Positions 1-9,088 of a stretch of 37,950 nt of DNA are shown here, in pieces. How positions within the stretch are numbered: position 1 is the first letter of the stretch; each line of letters opens with the position of its first letter. Both the position numbers and the translations under genes were made by a program. This stretch comes from Pontibacillus yanchengensis Y32 (GTDB lineage: Bacteria; Bacillota; Bacilli; Bacillales; BH030062), in contig NZ_AVBF01000039.1 in NCBI RefSeq assembly GCF_000770635.1, forward strand, positions 1 to 37,950, written 5' to 3'. The notes beneath the pieces are model-generated. The model worked only from the letters and a program-made list of their open reading frames with translations. It did no database searches and was not told where the DNA came from.

Positions 1-48
1 ATCTCGAATCCAAGTCTTCAACATAATGGTGCTTATATGGAAGAACAT
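1..48 (-). repeat. R2 palindromic repeat, half copy cut by window edge
   Basis: Bases 1-19 are the exact reverse complement of 37876-37894 at the other end of the window, and bases 28-48 match 22786-22805 (a shared run reading gcttatatggaagaaca). Both belong to the R2 family described at 22586-22807. No gene lies in 1-131; the rest of that stretch is the terminator of the next gene. Confidence 0.7.
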
Positions 49-93
49 ATCACAGCCTTTTACATAAGAGGCTCATTTGAATGAAAATCACTA

Positions 94-127
94 AAAGCAT
101 GTGAGAATTACTTCATCCACATGCTTC
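94..127 (-). terminator. Intrinsic terminator after trpD2-like gene
   Basis: On the minus strand an arm AAGCATGTG and its complement CACATGCTT enclose a loop of about 14 bases, followed by a short T run. It lies just beyond the stop codon of the leftward gene at 132-1166. Confidence 0.7.
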
Positions 128-131
128 CTAG

Positions 132-1166
132 TTAATCCCCTCTCCACTTCTCTAACTGTCTTAGACCTTTTTGACTTTGCAACTGTTCCTTTGCAATCGA
201 AATCCCTTCTTCGATTGTCTCAACGTCTCCAAACAGATAATACCGAATGCCTGCATTGAATAGTACTTGATTATAGTAGTAGCGATACGATTCTGGCACT
301 TCTCCACTTAATAAAGCGAGAATGATGTCTGCTTGTTCTTGAATCGTTAACTTATGATCTTTATCAAACTCTTTATCCAGTAAACCATAATCTTTTGGTT
401 TTACAACCCAATCCTCATACGTTTCATTGGAAATCTTGAAAATAAAGCTATTTCTGTGTACTGGTAAGTCTTCAGATCCTTCTACACCTTGAACGATATA
501 TACATGTTGATATGTGAGTCCTTCAAATAATGGATAAATTTTATTAATAGCTGTACGATGATAAGCTCCCATCATTAATGAATGAGCATTTGATAAATTT
601 AATAACTTTTCTGCTGTATTCAATAATGTTCTTACGTGCAATTGTTCGCGAATCGGCCTTAATCTTCCAAGTGAAGGGCAAAGAGATTCCGTTGAGGCAA
701 ACCCTATTCCCTTTTCCTCAATGGATTGTGTAATTTGCTGGTGCGTCTGTTCCACTTTTATTCCTAATGCAGTCAGAACGTCTTTCACTGTTGTTCCGTA
801 TTTAGGCGGCAAGGCATCACTACTGTGCAAGTAAGCAGGAATTCCATACTCTGATAAAAGGATAGAAACAGGTATCGTTGCTAGAAAGGATTTTCTACCA
901 TTATACGGACCCGCGAAGTCTACAAGGCTACGTTGAACGGATGATGGAACAGGAATGGTTTGGCTATGTTCTCGTAAACTGTGAACAAAAGCAAGCATCT
1001 CATCAGGAGATTCGGTTTTGATTCGTTCGGCAACGAGATACCCTGCGACTTGGGCATCTGTTGCTTCGCCATTTAGTATAGATGCAGCCGCTTCTCTTGT
1101 TTGATCGTAGGATAGGTCTGTTGAACCTCGTTTCCCCCTAGCTACTTCTTTGAGCCATTCTTGCAT
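132..1166 (-). CDS. TrpD2-like (YbiB-type) phosphoribosyltransferase-family protein
   Basis: 344 residues with the fold pattern of anthranilate phosphoribosyltransferase: a helical N-terminal domain (about 1-75) with the typical segment SILNGEATDAQVAGYLVAER, then the glycosyltransferase family 3 domain. The glycine-rich PRPP loop of true TrpD (GTGGD) is replaced by AGPYNGRKSF at about residues 85-94. This is typical of the TrpD2/YbiB branch, whose E. coli member binds nucleic acid and shows no anthranilate activity, so tryptophan synthesis is unlikely. No other trp gene is nearby. It follows menC leftward, with a hairpin at 1290-1319 between them, so it is probably a separate unit. The ATG is preceded by an AGAGAGG ribosome binding site. 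The family is clear; the cellular role is not. Confidence 0.8.
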   Translation of the reverse strand: MQEWLKEVARGKRGSTDLSYDQTREAAASILNGEATDAQVAGYLVAERIKTESPDEMLAFVHSLREHSQTIPVPSSVQRSLVDFAGPYNGRKSFLATIPVSILLSEYGIPAYLHSSDALPPKYGTTVKDVLTALGIKVEQTHQQITQSIEEKGIGFASTESLCPSLGRLRPIREQLHVRTLLNTAEKLLNLSNAHSLMMGAYHRTAINKIYPLFEGLTYQHVYIVQGVEGSEDLPVHRNSFIFKISNETYEDWVVKPKDYGLLDKEFDKDHKLTIQEQADIILALLSGEVPESYRYYYNQVLFNAGIRYYLFGDVETIEEGISIAKEQLQSQKGLRQLEKWRGD

Positions 1167-1289
1167 GTGTGGGCACCTCTCTTCTTCTGTGTAGGGTAGT
1201 TTTATTTATTCTTTCATACTTCCCTGAAAAATGTCTATAGAAAAACTAATAAAACACAGTGGTTTAATCGGTTTTTCAATATAAAATAA

Positions 1290-1319
1290 GAGCAGATTAC
1301 TCTTAATAGTAACCAGCTC
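1290..1319 (-). terminator. Terminator after menC
   Basis: On the minus strand GAGC and GCTC close a stem that continues with GTTACT/AGTAA-type pairing, followed by the T-rich run TTATTTTAT. It ends the menE-menC unit. Confidence 0.65.
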
Positions 1320-1331
1320 ATCAGAAATCCA

Positions 1332-2432
1332 TTACAAGTCCAACATGTACGAATCCGTTGTTATCTTACTTATGTAATCAACATCGACATCATAGCCAAT
1401 TCCATCTCCGTCTGGGATGACTACATACCCATTAGGTAATTCTACTTCCGGTATAATAACATCCTTCTCCCAGTACCGCTTCGAGGCTGAAATATCACCT
1501 GGTATAGTGAAATTTGGTAAACTTGCGAGGGCAATGTTATGGGCTCTGGAGATACCCGTTTCTAGCATTCCTCCGCACCAAACTGGAATATTATACTGCG
1601 CACAAAGGTCGTGAATTCTTATAGCTTCGGTTAAGCCACCCACTCTTCCAATTTTAATATTTATCACTTTACAACTTTCCAACTGAATGGCTTGATAAGC
1701 ATCATGATAGCTCGTAATACTTTCATCCAAGCAAATGGGTGTGTTCATGTGCTGCTGGAGTTGTTGATGTAGATAAAAATCGCCTGCTTGAAACGGTTGC
1801 TCGATCATCATTAAACCAAGGTCATCTAATGATTTTAAATGGTCCATGTCATCCTTGCTGTATGCACCATTCCCATCAAACATTAATAGATGAGCTGGCA
1901 CATATGAGCGTGCAATGTCTATACGCTCTCGTTCCTCCCCTTTTTCAACCTTCAACTTAAACCTTCGATACCCCGCCTCTTTGTATTGTGGAAGTAGTGT
2001 ATGTATATCATCTTGTAAACCAAGCACCACGCCTACCTCGATTTCGTTCTTACGACCACCTATCAAATGAGAGAGTGGCTTTTGCTTTGTTTTGGCATAT
2101 ACATCCCATACTGCTGTTTCGATAGCAGCTTTTGCCATTTGGTTATCTTGAAAGCCTGTTAAACGTTCAGAAACATCTTGTGGATGTTCAATAGAATGCT
2201 CCTTTAAAAAAGGAAGAAGCTGTTGAATCATGATATCCCAGGACGATTGGACTGTTTCACCAGTATAAAAAGGAGTGGAGAAAGCCACTCCTTCTCCCCA
2301 TCCACTTATTCCTTGACCATCCTTCACCTCTACAAGTACCCCTTCTCTTTTGCTTACTTCACCAAGATGGGTTTTAAATGGAGATACGAGATTCATCTCA
2401 TACCGGTATAATGTTACGTTCGTTAGGTTCAT
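1332..2432 (-). CDS. menC: o-Succinylbenzoate synthase (MenC), enolase superfamily
   Basis: Dehydrates SHCHC to o-succinylbenzoate, the ring-aromatising step of menaquinone synthesis, in the cytosol. The 366 residues have a capping domain (about 1-130) and the enolase barrel. Catalytic and metal residues are visible: the KLK motif at 159-161, metal ligands D186 (DGNGAY), E211 (IEQP) and D236 (LDES), and the second catalytic lysine K260 (NIKIGRVGG). The sequence resembles the OSBS/N-acylamino-acid racemase branch, so racemase side activity is possible, but the men context decides the role. Its ATG overlaps the menE stop by four bases (ATGA), so the two are translationally coupled. Confidence 0.95.
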   Translation of the reverse strand: MNLTNVTLYRYEMNLVSPFKTHLGEVSKREGVLVEVKDGQGISGWGEGVAFSTPFYTGETVQSSWDIMIQQLLPFLKEHSIEHPQDVSERLTGFQDNQMAKAAIETAVWDVYAKTKQKPLSHLIGGRKNEIEVGVVLGLQDDIHTLLPQYKEAGYRRFKLKVEKGEERERIDIARSYVPAHLLMFDGNGAYSKDDMDHLKSLDDLGLMMIEQPFQAGDFYLHQQLQQHMNTPICLDESITSYHDAYQAIQLESCKVINIKIGRVGGLTEAIRIHDLCAQYNIPVWCGGMLETGISRAHNIALASLPNFTIPGDISASKRYWEKDVIIPEVELPNGYVVIPDGDGIGYDVDVDYISKITTDSYMLDL

Positions 2433-3925
2433 TCTGCATTTCCCCTTTTCTTCAACCAGTTCCCCAATTCTCTTCGAAGTAATTTGTTTGATGCATTCCG
2501 TGGAAGATAGTCCTCAAAATAAATCATTTTGGGGATTTTGTACTTAGCAAGAGCACGAACACAATGGGAATAAATCTCTTCGGTAGATAATGACACTCCC
2601 TCATGGAGAACCACAAATGCAACAGGCACTTCTCCCCAACGATCATCGTCTTGGCCAATCACGCCGACTTCTTTGATACTATCTACCCCTAATAGTACTT
2701 CCTCAATTTCAGCAGGATAGATATTTTCCCCACCTGAAATAATCATGTCTTTACGTCGATCAACAACATATAGAAAACCTTCCTCATCTACATAACCAAG
2801 ATCTCCCGTAAAAAGCCATCCATCTTGAATGGTTTCTTCATTTGCTTCAGGGCGTTTATAGTAGCCGCTTGTCACCATCGGCCCTTTTACAACAATTTCT
2901 CCTATGGTTTGGGCTCCAGTTTTTTGGTGATTGTTTAAGATAGTCAGTTGGGCTGGAAATAAGGGTTTTCCTGCAGAACCAATTTTCCACAATGCATCCT
3001 GAGCACTTAAGGTAACAATTTGTGAGGACGTTTCCGTCATCCCATATGTTTGAATAACAGGAACTTGCTTAGAGGCTGCTTCTTCTAATAAAGGCTTCGG
3101 TGCAGGGCCTCCTCCTAAAAGCATACAGCGAAAGCTTGATGGATACGCTTCATCTACGTGTAATTGTGCTAACAGTCGCTTGAGCATAACAGAAACAACT
3201 GAAACGATTGTGACTCCTTTTTCCATGATTGCGTTATGTATTTCTTGTTCATCGAACGATGTTAAGAGAGTAATTGGCATACCATATATCACATTTTTAA
3301 ATAAAAGCGATAAACCTCCTACATGAAATAAAGGAAGTGTAGCTAACCAATGATCTTCTTCACTTAAGCCAAGGTTTAAAGCAGAGCTTACAGCGCTCCA
3401 CCAATGATTTCCATATGTCAACATAACCCCTTTAGGATTTCCTGTTGTCCCAGACGTATAGAGAATGGTATAAACCTCATCCATAGCCACCTCTAATTGT
3501 GGCTCATATGGTGACTCATTCTGTTTTGATATCTCTGCAAAAGAATGACTACGAATCGCTAATTCTTCTCCAAGGTCTTCAATGATAGAAGATATATCTT
3601 GATCATAGATAACCACATCACAGTCAGCATCTTTTAATTGAAAGCTAATTTCCCTTTTAGTAAGGCGCGTATTCAAAAAAACACCTACTGCTCCTATATA
3701 GGAGATGGCGTGGACAAAACGCACAAAATCTAGTGAATTGTTGGCGTAAATGGCCACGTGACTTCCTTTTTTGACACCTAGTGACGTTAGTTTCCCCGCC
3801 ATACTCATCGCTTGGGTACGTAATTCTTCAAACGTAATCGAGCTTTCTTGAGTATGAATCGCCGGACGCTCCGGGGTTAAAGCAACACGCTTTTCTAACC
3901 AATTCGGAATGGTTTCAGTACTCAT
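2429..3925 (-). CDS. menE: o-Succinylbenzoate-CoA ligase (MenE)
   Basis: Activates o-succinylbenzoate through an acyl-adenylate and makes OSB-CoA, the substrate of MenB. About 498 residues, an ANL-superfamily enzyme: phosphate-binding loop YTSGTTGNPKG at about 156-166, the QTYGMTETSS motif in the middle, TGDLGYVDEEG, and the hinge VDRRKDMIISGGENIYP leading into the mobile C-terminal domain. I chose ATG 3925 because GGAGGG lies six bases upstream; a GTG two codons earlier would overlap that site. A strong terminator (3999-4028) separates it from menB, so menE-menC needs its own promoter or readthrough. Confidence 0.95.
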   Translation of the reverse strand: MSTETIPNWLEKRVALTPERPAIHTQESSITFEELRTQAMSMAGKLTSLGVKKGSHVAIYANNSLDFVRFVHAISYIGAVGVFLNTRLTKREISFQLKDADCDVVIYDQDISSIIEDLGEELAIRSHSFAEISKQNESPYEPQLEVAMDEVYTILYTSGTTGNPKGVMLTYGNHWWSAVSSALNLGLSEEDHWLATLPLFHVGGLSLLFKNVIYGMPITLLTSFDEQEIHNAIMEKGVTIVSVVSVMLKRLLAQLHVDEAYPSSFRCMLLGGGPAPKPLLEEAASKQVPVIQTYGMTETSSQIVTLSAQDALWKIGSAGKPLFPAQLTILNNHQKTGAQTIGEIVVKGPMVTSGYYKRPEANEETIQDGWLFTGDLGYVDEEGFLYVVDRRKDMIISGGENIYPAEIEEVLLGVDSIKEVGVIGQDDDRWGEVPVAFVVLHEGVSLSTEEIYSHCVRALAKYKIPKMIYFEDYLPRNASNKLLRRELGNWLKKRGNAE

Positions 3926-3998
3926 AGACACCCTCCCTTTTCTTGATACATTTATGTTAACCTTATATGTCTATCACAAACATGTTGAGTGAAATAGA

Positions 3999-4028
3999 AA
4001 ACCCTTGCCCTAAATGGGGCAAGGGTTT
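3999..4028 (-). terminator. Strong terminator between menB and menE
   Basis: On the minus strand the arms ACCCTTGCCC and GGGCAAGGGT pair around a short ATTTA-type loop and are followed by TTTTC. It begins six bases after the menB stop, inside what would otherwise be one men operon. Confidence 0.85.
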
Positions 4029-4033
4029 GAGCA

Positions 4034-4852
4034 TTAAGGAAATCTAGGGAATTGCTTAAAGTCAGGTTTGCGTTTTTCTTTAAATGCATCGCGACCTTCT
4101 TTTGCCTCATCCGTTGTGTAGTACAATAGCGTCGCATCTCCACCCATTTGTTGTAGACCTGCTAAACCATCCGTATCCGCATTAAAGGATGCTTTCAAGA
4201 AGCGTAGAGCCGTAGGTGATTTGTCGAGCATTTCTTGACACCATTGAACCGTTTCTGCCTCTAATTGATCAACAGGCACAACTGTATTGACTAAGCCCAT
4301 ATCTTCTGCTTCTTTAGCAGAATACTGACGGCACAGATACCAAATTTCACGAGCCTTTTTATGACCAACAATACGAGCAAGCAGTCCTGCACCATATCCT
4401 GCATCGAAGCTTCCTACCTTAGGACCTGTTTGTCCAAAGATTGCATTGTCTGCAGCGATGGTTAAGTCACATACGATATGTAAAACGTGTCCACCACCGA
4501 TAGCATATCCTGACACCATAGCTACAACTGGCTTTGGTATAACGCGAATTAAGCGCTGTAGATCTAGAACATTCAAACGAGGGATTTCGTCTTCCCCTAC
4601 ATAACCACCATGGCCACGTACTTTCTGATCTCCTCCAGCACAGAAGGCATCGTCTCCTGCTCCTGCTAGAACAATGGCACCGATTTTTGAGTCATCGCGT
4701 GCAAATGCAAATGCATCTAATAATTCCTTTACGGTTGTTGGACGAAATGCATTTCGTACTTCTGGTCGGTTAATTGTGATTTTTGCAATGCCATCATACG
4801 TTTGATATAAAATATCTTCATAATGACGTTCGTTCACCCATTCTACTGTCAT
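4034..4852 (-). CDS. menB: 1,4-Dihydroxy-2-naphthoyl-CoA synthase (MenB)
   Basis: Crotonase-fold enzyme that closes the second ring of menaquinone by an intramolecular Claisen condensation of OSB-CoA. 272 residues, the normal size. The oxyanion-hole region [12 protein letters not shown] lies in the middle. [16 protein letters not shown] matches the bicarbonate-dependent type I MenB enzymes, in which the Gln and Gly of this motif hold bicarbonate. The C-terminal [13 protein letters not shown] is a family signature. A GGAGGAAT ribosome binding site precedes the ATG. It is the last gene before the terminator at 3999-4028. Confidence 0.97.
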   Translation of the reverse strand: MTVEWVNERHYEDILYQTYDGIAKITINRPEVRNAFRPTTVKELLDAFAFARDDSKIGAIVLAGAGDDAFCAGGDQKVRGHGGYVGEDEIPRLNVLDLQRLIRVIPKPVVAMVSGYAIGGGHVLHIVCDLTIAADNAIFGQTGPKVGSFDAGYGAGLLARIVGHKKAREIWYLCRQYSAKEAEDMGLVNTVVPVDQLEAETVQWCQEMLDKSPTALRFLKASFNADTDGLAGLQQMGGDATLLYYTTDEAKEGRDAFKEKRKPDFKQFPRFP

Positions 4853-4896
4853 TTAAAATTCCTCCTATCCTACTTTTGCATGTTAAAACGCTTTCA

Positions 4897-5703
4897 TTAC
4901 TCCTCGCTTGGAAAAATGAATTCAGTTACTATTTTACCAAAAAATTTCGGTTGTTCCACATGTATTGCATGTCCAGTATTGGAAACTTTAACATGATGGG
5001 CTTTTTGGAATGCTTTCTCCATATTTTCAGCTATAGTTGTAAACTTTTCATCTAATTCGCCAGATAGAAGAAGCACATCTCCTGTAAAGGTTGAAAGTTT
5101 ATCCCACCAAGAAGGCTGAATACCTGTCCCCATACCTCTAAGTGAAGCAGCCAGCCCCTCAGAAGTATGGGATAACCGTTCGTTACGAATGGTTTCCTTT
5201 ACCTCTTCCGAAAGACCTTGCTGAGATGCGAACATCGGAAGCTCCTGCCAATGGTTAACAAATGCTTCTACCCCATACTGTTCAATTTCAGTAGCGAGAC
5301 TTTCATCTTTGGTCTGTCTAGTAAGCTGTTCATGAGCTGTTTCCAAACCTGGACTTGCACTTTCAAGAATTAAACCCTTCACCCGCTCGGGATAAATCAT
5401 CGCATATGATAAAGCCGTTCGCCCTCCCATGGAATAACCTAATACGTATAGGTTTTCCAACTCTAACTGCAGGAGTATGTCATCCATATCCTTACAAACA
5501 GACTCCATCGTAAATTCTGTACTACTTTTCGTTTTACCATGCCCTGGTAAGTCTATTGTAATAATCTTAAACTGATCTTTCCAGTCATTTACAAAATGTC
5601 CCCATGTATGATGAGTCCCGGTAAACCCGTGCAACAACAAGATTGGAGGACCTTCTCCATGCTGTTCAATCCAATAATGGGTATCATTGATTGTGATATA
5701 CAA
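4897..5703 (-). CDS. menH: SHCHC synthase (MenH), alpha/beta hydrolase
   Basis: Eliminates pyruvate from SEPHCHC to give SHCHC, the step after MenD. The 268-residue alpha/beta-hydrolase has its catalytic triad visible as S91 (GYSMGG), D218 (GELDEKF) and H245 (NTGHAIH). The start is TTG at 5703, preceded by AGGAGG with nine bases between; no ATG in the frame fits better. It lies 13 bases after menD and 44 bases before menB, within the menF-D-H-B unit. A general esterase is the alternative by sequence alone, but position makes MenH nearly certain. Confidence 0.93.
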   Translation of the reverse strand: MYITINDTHYWIEQHGEGPPILLLHGFTGTHHTWGHFVNDWKDQFKIITIDLPGHGKTKSSTEFTMESVCKDMDDILLQLELENLYVLGYSMGGRTALSYAMIYPERVKGLILESASPGLETAHEQLTRQTKDESLATEIEQYGVEAFVNHWQELPMFASQQGLSEEVKETIRNERLSHTSEGLAASLRGMGTGIQPSWWDKLSTFTGDVLLLSGELDEKFTTIAENMEKAFQKAHHVKVSNTGHAIHVEQPKFFGKIVTEFIFPSEE

Positions 5704-5716
5704 TTCCTAAGTCCTC

Positions 5717-7450
5717 CTATACCTCTCTTAATGATGCTTCGATTTGTTTCCATTTATCCCGATGCCACTGTGCATTTTCATCCCGATTCGTCATGACTTC
5801 AATCACGTGTAAATCGTTGATGGAAAAACTAGTGGTCATAGCACCTCGAAATTGTTCCCATGTATCCACTCTAGTAAAGTTCCCATTATACATTTCAACT
5901 GCTTTTTGAAAGTCAAGCTGTAAAGGGGTTCCAAATAAAGGCTCGAAATGTCCTGGATGGTTTGCCTGAGGGAGGAAGGAGAATATGCCTCCACCTTGGT
6001 TGTTAATGACAACGATTCGTATATCTAATCCATATTGCTTCGCCATTAATAATCCATTTAAATCATGGTAAAAGGATAAATCACCTAAAACCAGCGTTAC
6101 AGGCTCACCATATGCTGCAGCACCCAATGCGCTTGAAACCATCCCATCTATTCCATTTGCACCACGATTAGCTAACACTCTTATATGCTTTGGTGTCGTC
6201 ATGAAAAACGTATCTAAGTCGCGAACTGGCATGCTATTCCCAATATAGATGGAACTTTCCTCTGGAAGTAACTCCGTTAACTCGGTTATGACATGCCCTT
6301 CGGATAGCGATCCAATGCCCTTATCATCTATCAAGCACTTCTTAGTAATACGGTTGGCATCTCGCCACTTATCAAGCCAAGATTTATCAAACATCCACGT
6401 ACCAACTTCATGTAGCCATTGCTTACAAAATGTCGTACCTTCTGCATAAATCATTCTAGTATGATTATTCGTCGGCTCTCGATGGCCTTCATGATCTTCT
6501 ACAACATATTGCACGATGTCTGGATGATTCTCAATCAATAATTTGTAAGGCTTTGAAACAGGCATAGCCCCAAATCGAATAATAAAATCAGGATTAAACC
6601 CTTCTCGCACTTCTTCACTTTTTAACATCGCATCATAGCATTCAATTACATGATCTTTCTCATGCTCTCCAGCTCTTACCTGCGATAACGGGTCTGCTAG
6701 AAGTGGGAGTTGTAGATGTTTCGCTAACGATGTGATGGCTTCAGCTAATTCCTTGTCCTCTTGGGGACCACATACTAGTAAACCTCTTTCAAGTGAGCCT
6801 ATCTCATCCTTAATCTTCTCGATTTGGCTAGTTTCAAGCATTCGTTTTCCACTTGTTACAGGGTGATAGCCTTCATTGCGTTCCCCCCATACATTTTCAA
6901 CGGAAAAGTCAGGTACAAGTGGCTCGCGGAAAGGGAAATTTAAATGTACAGGACCTGCATTTCCATCTAATGATTGATGTAATGCTCTCGCGCCAATACT
7001 CCTAACATAACGTAACATAGCGTCACTTTCTTCAGGCATTGCCATTTCTTGAAACCATTTCACATATCGACTAAACATATGAATTTGATCAATTGACTGT
7101 GGTGCACCTACATCACGAAGTTCATGAGGTCGATCGGCAGTTAAAATAACCAAAGGGACCCTACTATAATAGGCTTCCACAATGGCAGGATAATAGTTCG
7201 CTGCAGCGGTGCCTGAGGTGCACACAAGAGCTACAGGCTTTTGTTGTTGTTTCGCCATCCCCAATGCAAAAAAAGCTGCAGAACGTTCATCCATATGAAC
7301 CCAATGTTTAATGCTTTCATGCTCTGCAATCATCATGGATAAAGGGGTTGAACGTGAACCAGGAGAGATGACTATATCTGTCATCCCTCCTTTAGCTAAT
7401 TCATCTATAAAGTTCCCTACATATTTAGTTAATTGGGTCGTATGTGTCAT
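5717..7450 (-). CDS. menD: SEPHCHC synthase (MenD), thiamine diphosphate enzyme
   Basis: Decarboxylates 2-oxoglutarate and adds the product to isochorismate; this is the first committed step of the pathway. 577 residues with the three-domain layout of ThDP enzymes. The N-terminal pyrimidine-binding domain carries VISPGSRSTPLS and DERSAAFFALGMAK with the conserved Glu region. The C-terminal pyrophosphate domain carries GDLSFYHDLNGLL, the GD...N type metal/ThDP motif. The ATG overlaps the menF stop by four bases and has an AGGAGG site inside menF, so translation is coupled to menF. Confidence 0.97.
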   Translation of the reverse strand: MTHTTQLTKYVGNFIDELAKGGMTDIVISPGSRSTPLSMMIAEHESIKHWVHMDERSAAFFALGMAKQQQKPVALVCTSGTAAANYYPAIVEAYYSRVPLVILTADRPHELRDVGAPQSIDQIHMFSRYVKWFQEMAMPEESDAMLRYVRSIGARALHQSLDGNAGPVHLNFPFREPLVPDFSVENVWGERNEGYHPVTSGKRMLETSQIEKIKDEIGSLERGLLVCGPQEDKELAEAITSLAKHLQLPLLADPLSQVRAGEHEKDHVIECYDAMLKSEEVREGFNPDFIIRFGAMPVSKPYKLLIENHPDIVQYVVEDHEGHREPTNNHTRMIYAEGTTFCKQWLHEVGTWMFDKSWLDKWRDANRITKKCLIDDKGIGSLSEGHVITELTELLPEESSIYIGNSMPVRDLDTFFMTTPKHIRVLANRGANGIDGMVSSALGAAAYGEPVTLVLGDLSFYHDLNGLLMAKQYGLDIRIVVINNQGGGIFSFLPQANHPGHFEPLFGTPLQLDFQKAVEMYNGNFTRVDTWEQFRGAMTTSFSINDLHVIEVMTNRDENAQWHRDKWKQIEASLREV

Positions 7451-8835
7451 TGAGATCCTCCTAGAGCATGAAGCATTGGTAGAAATTTTATCGCCGTTTC
7501 TTCATATTCCGCTTCAGGATGAGAATCTTCCACAATACCACACCCAGAAAAAAGAACTGCTTGATTGTGAGTAATAAGAGCAGATCGTATGGCTACAGCA
7601 AATTCTCCATTATCCCGAGCATCGAACCAACCAATAGGAGAAGCATACCAACCTCTGTGGAAGGGTTCTTTCTCACGTATGAATTCGATAGACTCTTTTA
7701 TAGGATACCCACCTAAAGCTGGGGTTGGATGGAGCTGTTTGACGATATCTAATATGGTGTACCCATTATACAATTTTCCTCTTACAGGGGTGTATAAATG
7801 CTGCAAATTACGTAAGGGATATAAGACAGGATGATCTGGTACATCCACATCATGACAACACGTTTCCACTGCAGCCTTAATCATATTCACGACAAATTCG
7901 TGCTCTTGAAGGTTCTTATTATCTTGTAATAATTGGTTTCCCAAATAGCGATCTTCTTCAACTGTTTCTCCTCTAGCAATCGTACCAGCTAAACAAGTAG
8001 AGAGAAGTTCTCTTTCCTCAAGCTTCACCAGTCGTTCTGGAGTAGCTCCTACAAAGCAAGAATCCCCGCGTTCATATGCAAATACATAACTTTGATGCTG
8101 TTGCTCCTGTAACGTGTTTAACAATGACGCTATATATATATCAGAAGAAAAAGTTGCAATCATTTCTCTAGCTAACACAACTTTCCCTAGCTTCCCTGCT
8201 TTTATTTCCTCTGTTGTTTCTCTTACAATACGCTTCCACTCCTCAGGTGCCACTTCCTCTTGTTGAATTAATTGTGGTTCTGAGCTCTGCTCGAATTCCT
8301 TTTCAAGTAGTGTTGTACACTGATTTACTAGTTCCTGATAATAAAGGTCAGTAGAATCCTCAGGAGATAAAAGCGCATTAATTGTAATAAAATACTTTGT
8401 TCCAGATTTCGTTAACAAAAACCTAGGAACCACCGTGGAGCTGTTAGGAAAATCACTCCATGTAGCCGAAGCTTGTTTATAAGGGTCAAAAGCAAATCCT
8501 CCGAATGCAACAGGTCCTGTCCCTGAAGCATTTGTAACGTTATCAATTTCAGCATGGTTGAGTAACTCACCCCACTGTTTTTGCGTTAGTTGAAATCCTT
8601 CTTCATTGGATTCAATTTTGCAAGCTTCCCCTATACCTACCAGGGTAAATGAACGGTCAGCACTAGACCAATAAAACCTTTCTCCCTTAAATGTGTTACC
8701 TGCTTGATAAAATGCAAGAGGTTTTACTTCCTCTATCTCAGTTGTAACACTGACTAATTGACTTGACTGTGAAGAATCTATTGTAGCTATAGAACGGTAT
8801 AGCTTTTCATATAATGTTGAAGTTGTTTGAATCAA
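7447..8835 (-). CDS. menF: Isochorismate synthase (MenF)
   Basis: Converts chorismate to isochorismate and diverts it into menaquinone. About 462 residues. The C-terminal half is the Mg-dependent chorismate-binding domain with the family signatures HPTPALGGYP, the FHRGWYASPIGW region and FAVAIRSALI; an upstream LAREM segment contains the family's general-base lysine region (GKVVLAREM). I chose TTG 8835 because GGAGGG lies seven bases upstream; a TTG five codons earlier would contain that site. First gene of the leftward men unit, divergent from menA. A salicylate- or siderophore-type isochorismate synthase is excluded by the operon. Confidence 0.95.
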   Translation of the reverse strand: MIQTTSTLYEKLYRSIATIDSSQSSQLVSVTTEIEEVKPLAFYQAGNTFKGERFYWSSADRSFTLVGIGEACKIESNEEGFQLTQKQWGELLNHAEIDNVTNASGTGPVAFGGFAFDPYKQASATWSDFPNSSTVVPRFLLTKSGTKYFITINALLSPEDSTDLYYQELVNQCTTLLEKEFEQSSEPQLIQQEEVAPEEWKRIVRETTEEIKAGKLGKVVLAREMIATFSSDIYIASLLNTLQEQQHQSYVFAYERGDSCFVGATPERLVKLEERELLSTCLAGTIARGETVEEDRYLGNQLLQDNKNLQEHEFVVNMIKAAVETCCHDVDVPDHPVLYPLRNLQHLYTPVRGKLYNGYTILDIVKQLHPTPALGGYPIKESIEFIREKEPFHRGWYASPIGWFDARDNGEFAVAIRSALITHNQAVLFSGCGIVEDSHPEAEYEETAIKFLPMLHALGGSQ

Positions 8836-8997
8836 AATATTGCCCTCCAATCAACCAGGGACTAGCATAGCTATTATGCAATATGATAATTATAATTATA
8901 TCGAAAAATAAACGAAATTCCCAAAATCCCATCTTTAATTGTATTCTCTTTTTTTGTTTGACTCAAGAAATGCTTATATTTCCCTCTATTATTGAGT

Positions 8998-9071
8998 GAA
9001 TAGGTAATTGACAGGGTCGTCCAGTTTGCCTAAACTTAATTAGGGGCAAATATAAACTAATTGTCCTATTC
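8998..9071 (+). promoter_or_regulatory. Structured menA leader directly upstream of the ribosome binding site
   Basis: GAATAGG at 8998-9004 pairs with CCTATTC at 9065-9071. Inside lies a second hairpin, TTTGCCTAA at 9025-9033 with TTAGGGGCAAA at 9040-9050 (two bulged Gs). The outer stem ends four bases before the menA ribosome binding site GGGAG. It does not match a riboswitch I recognise and has no T run, so control at translation is possible. This is inference from pairing alone. Confidence 0.4.
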
Positions 9072-9088
9072 CTAAGGGAGAGAAACGT

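Noticed and set aside
8958-8990. TTGACT followed by tattat as a menA promoter
   Set aside because: The spacing is about 22 bases, too long for sigma-A.
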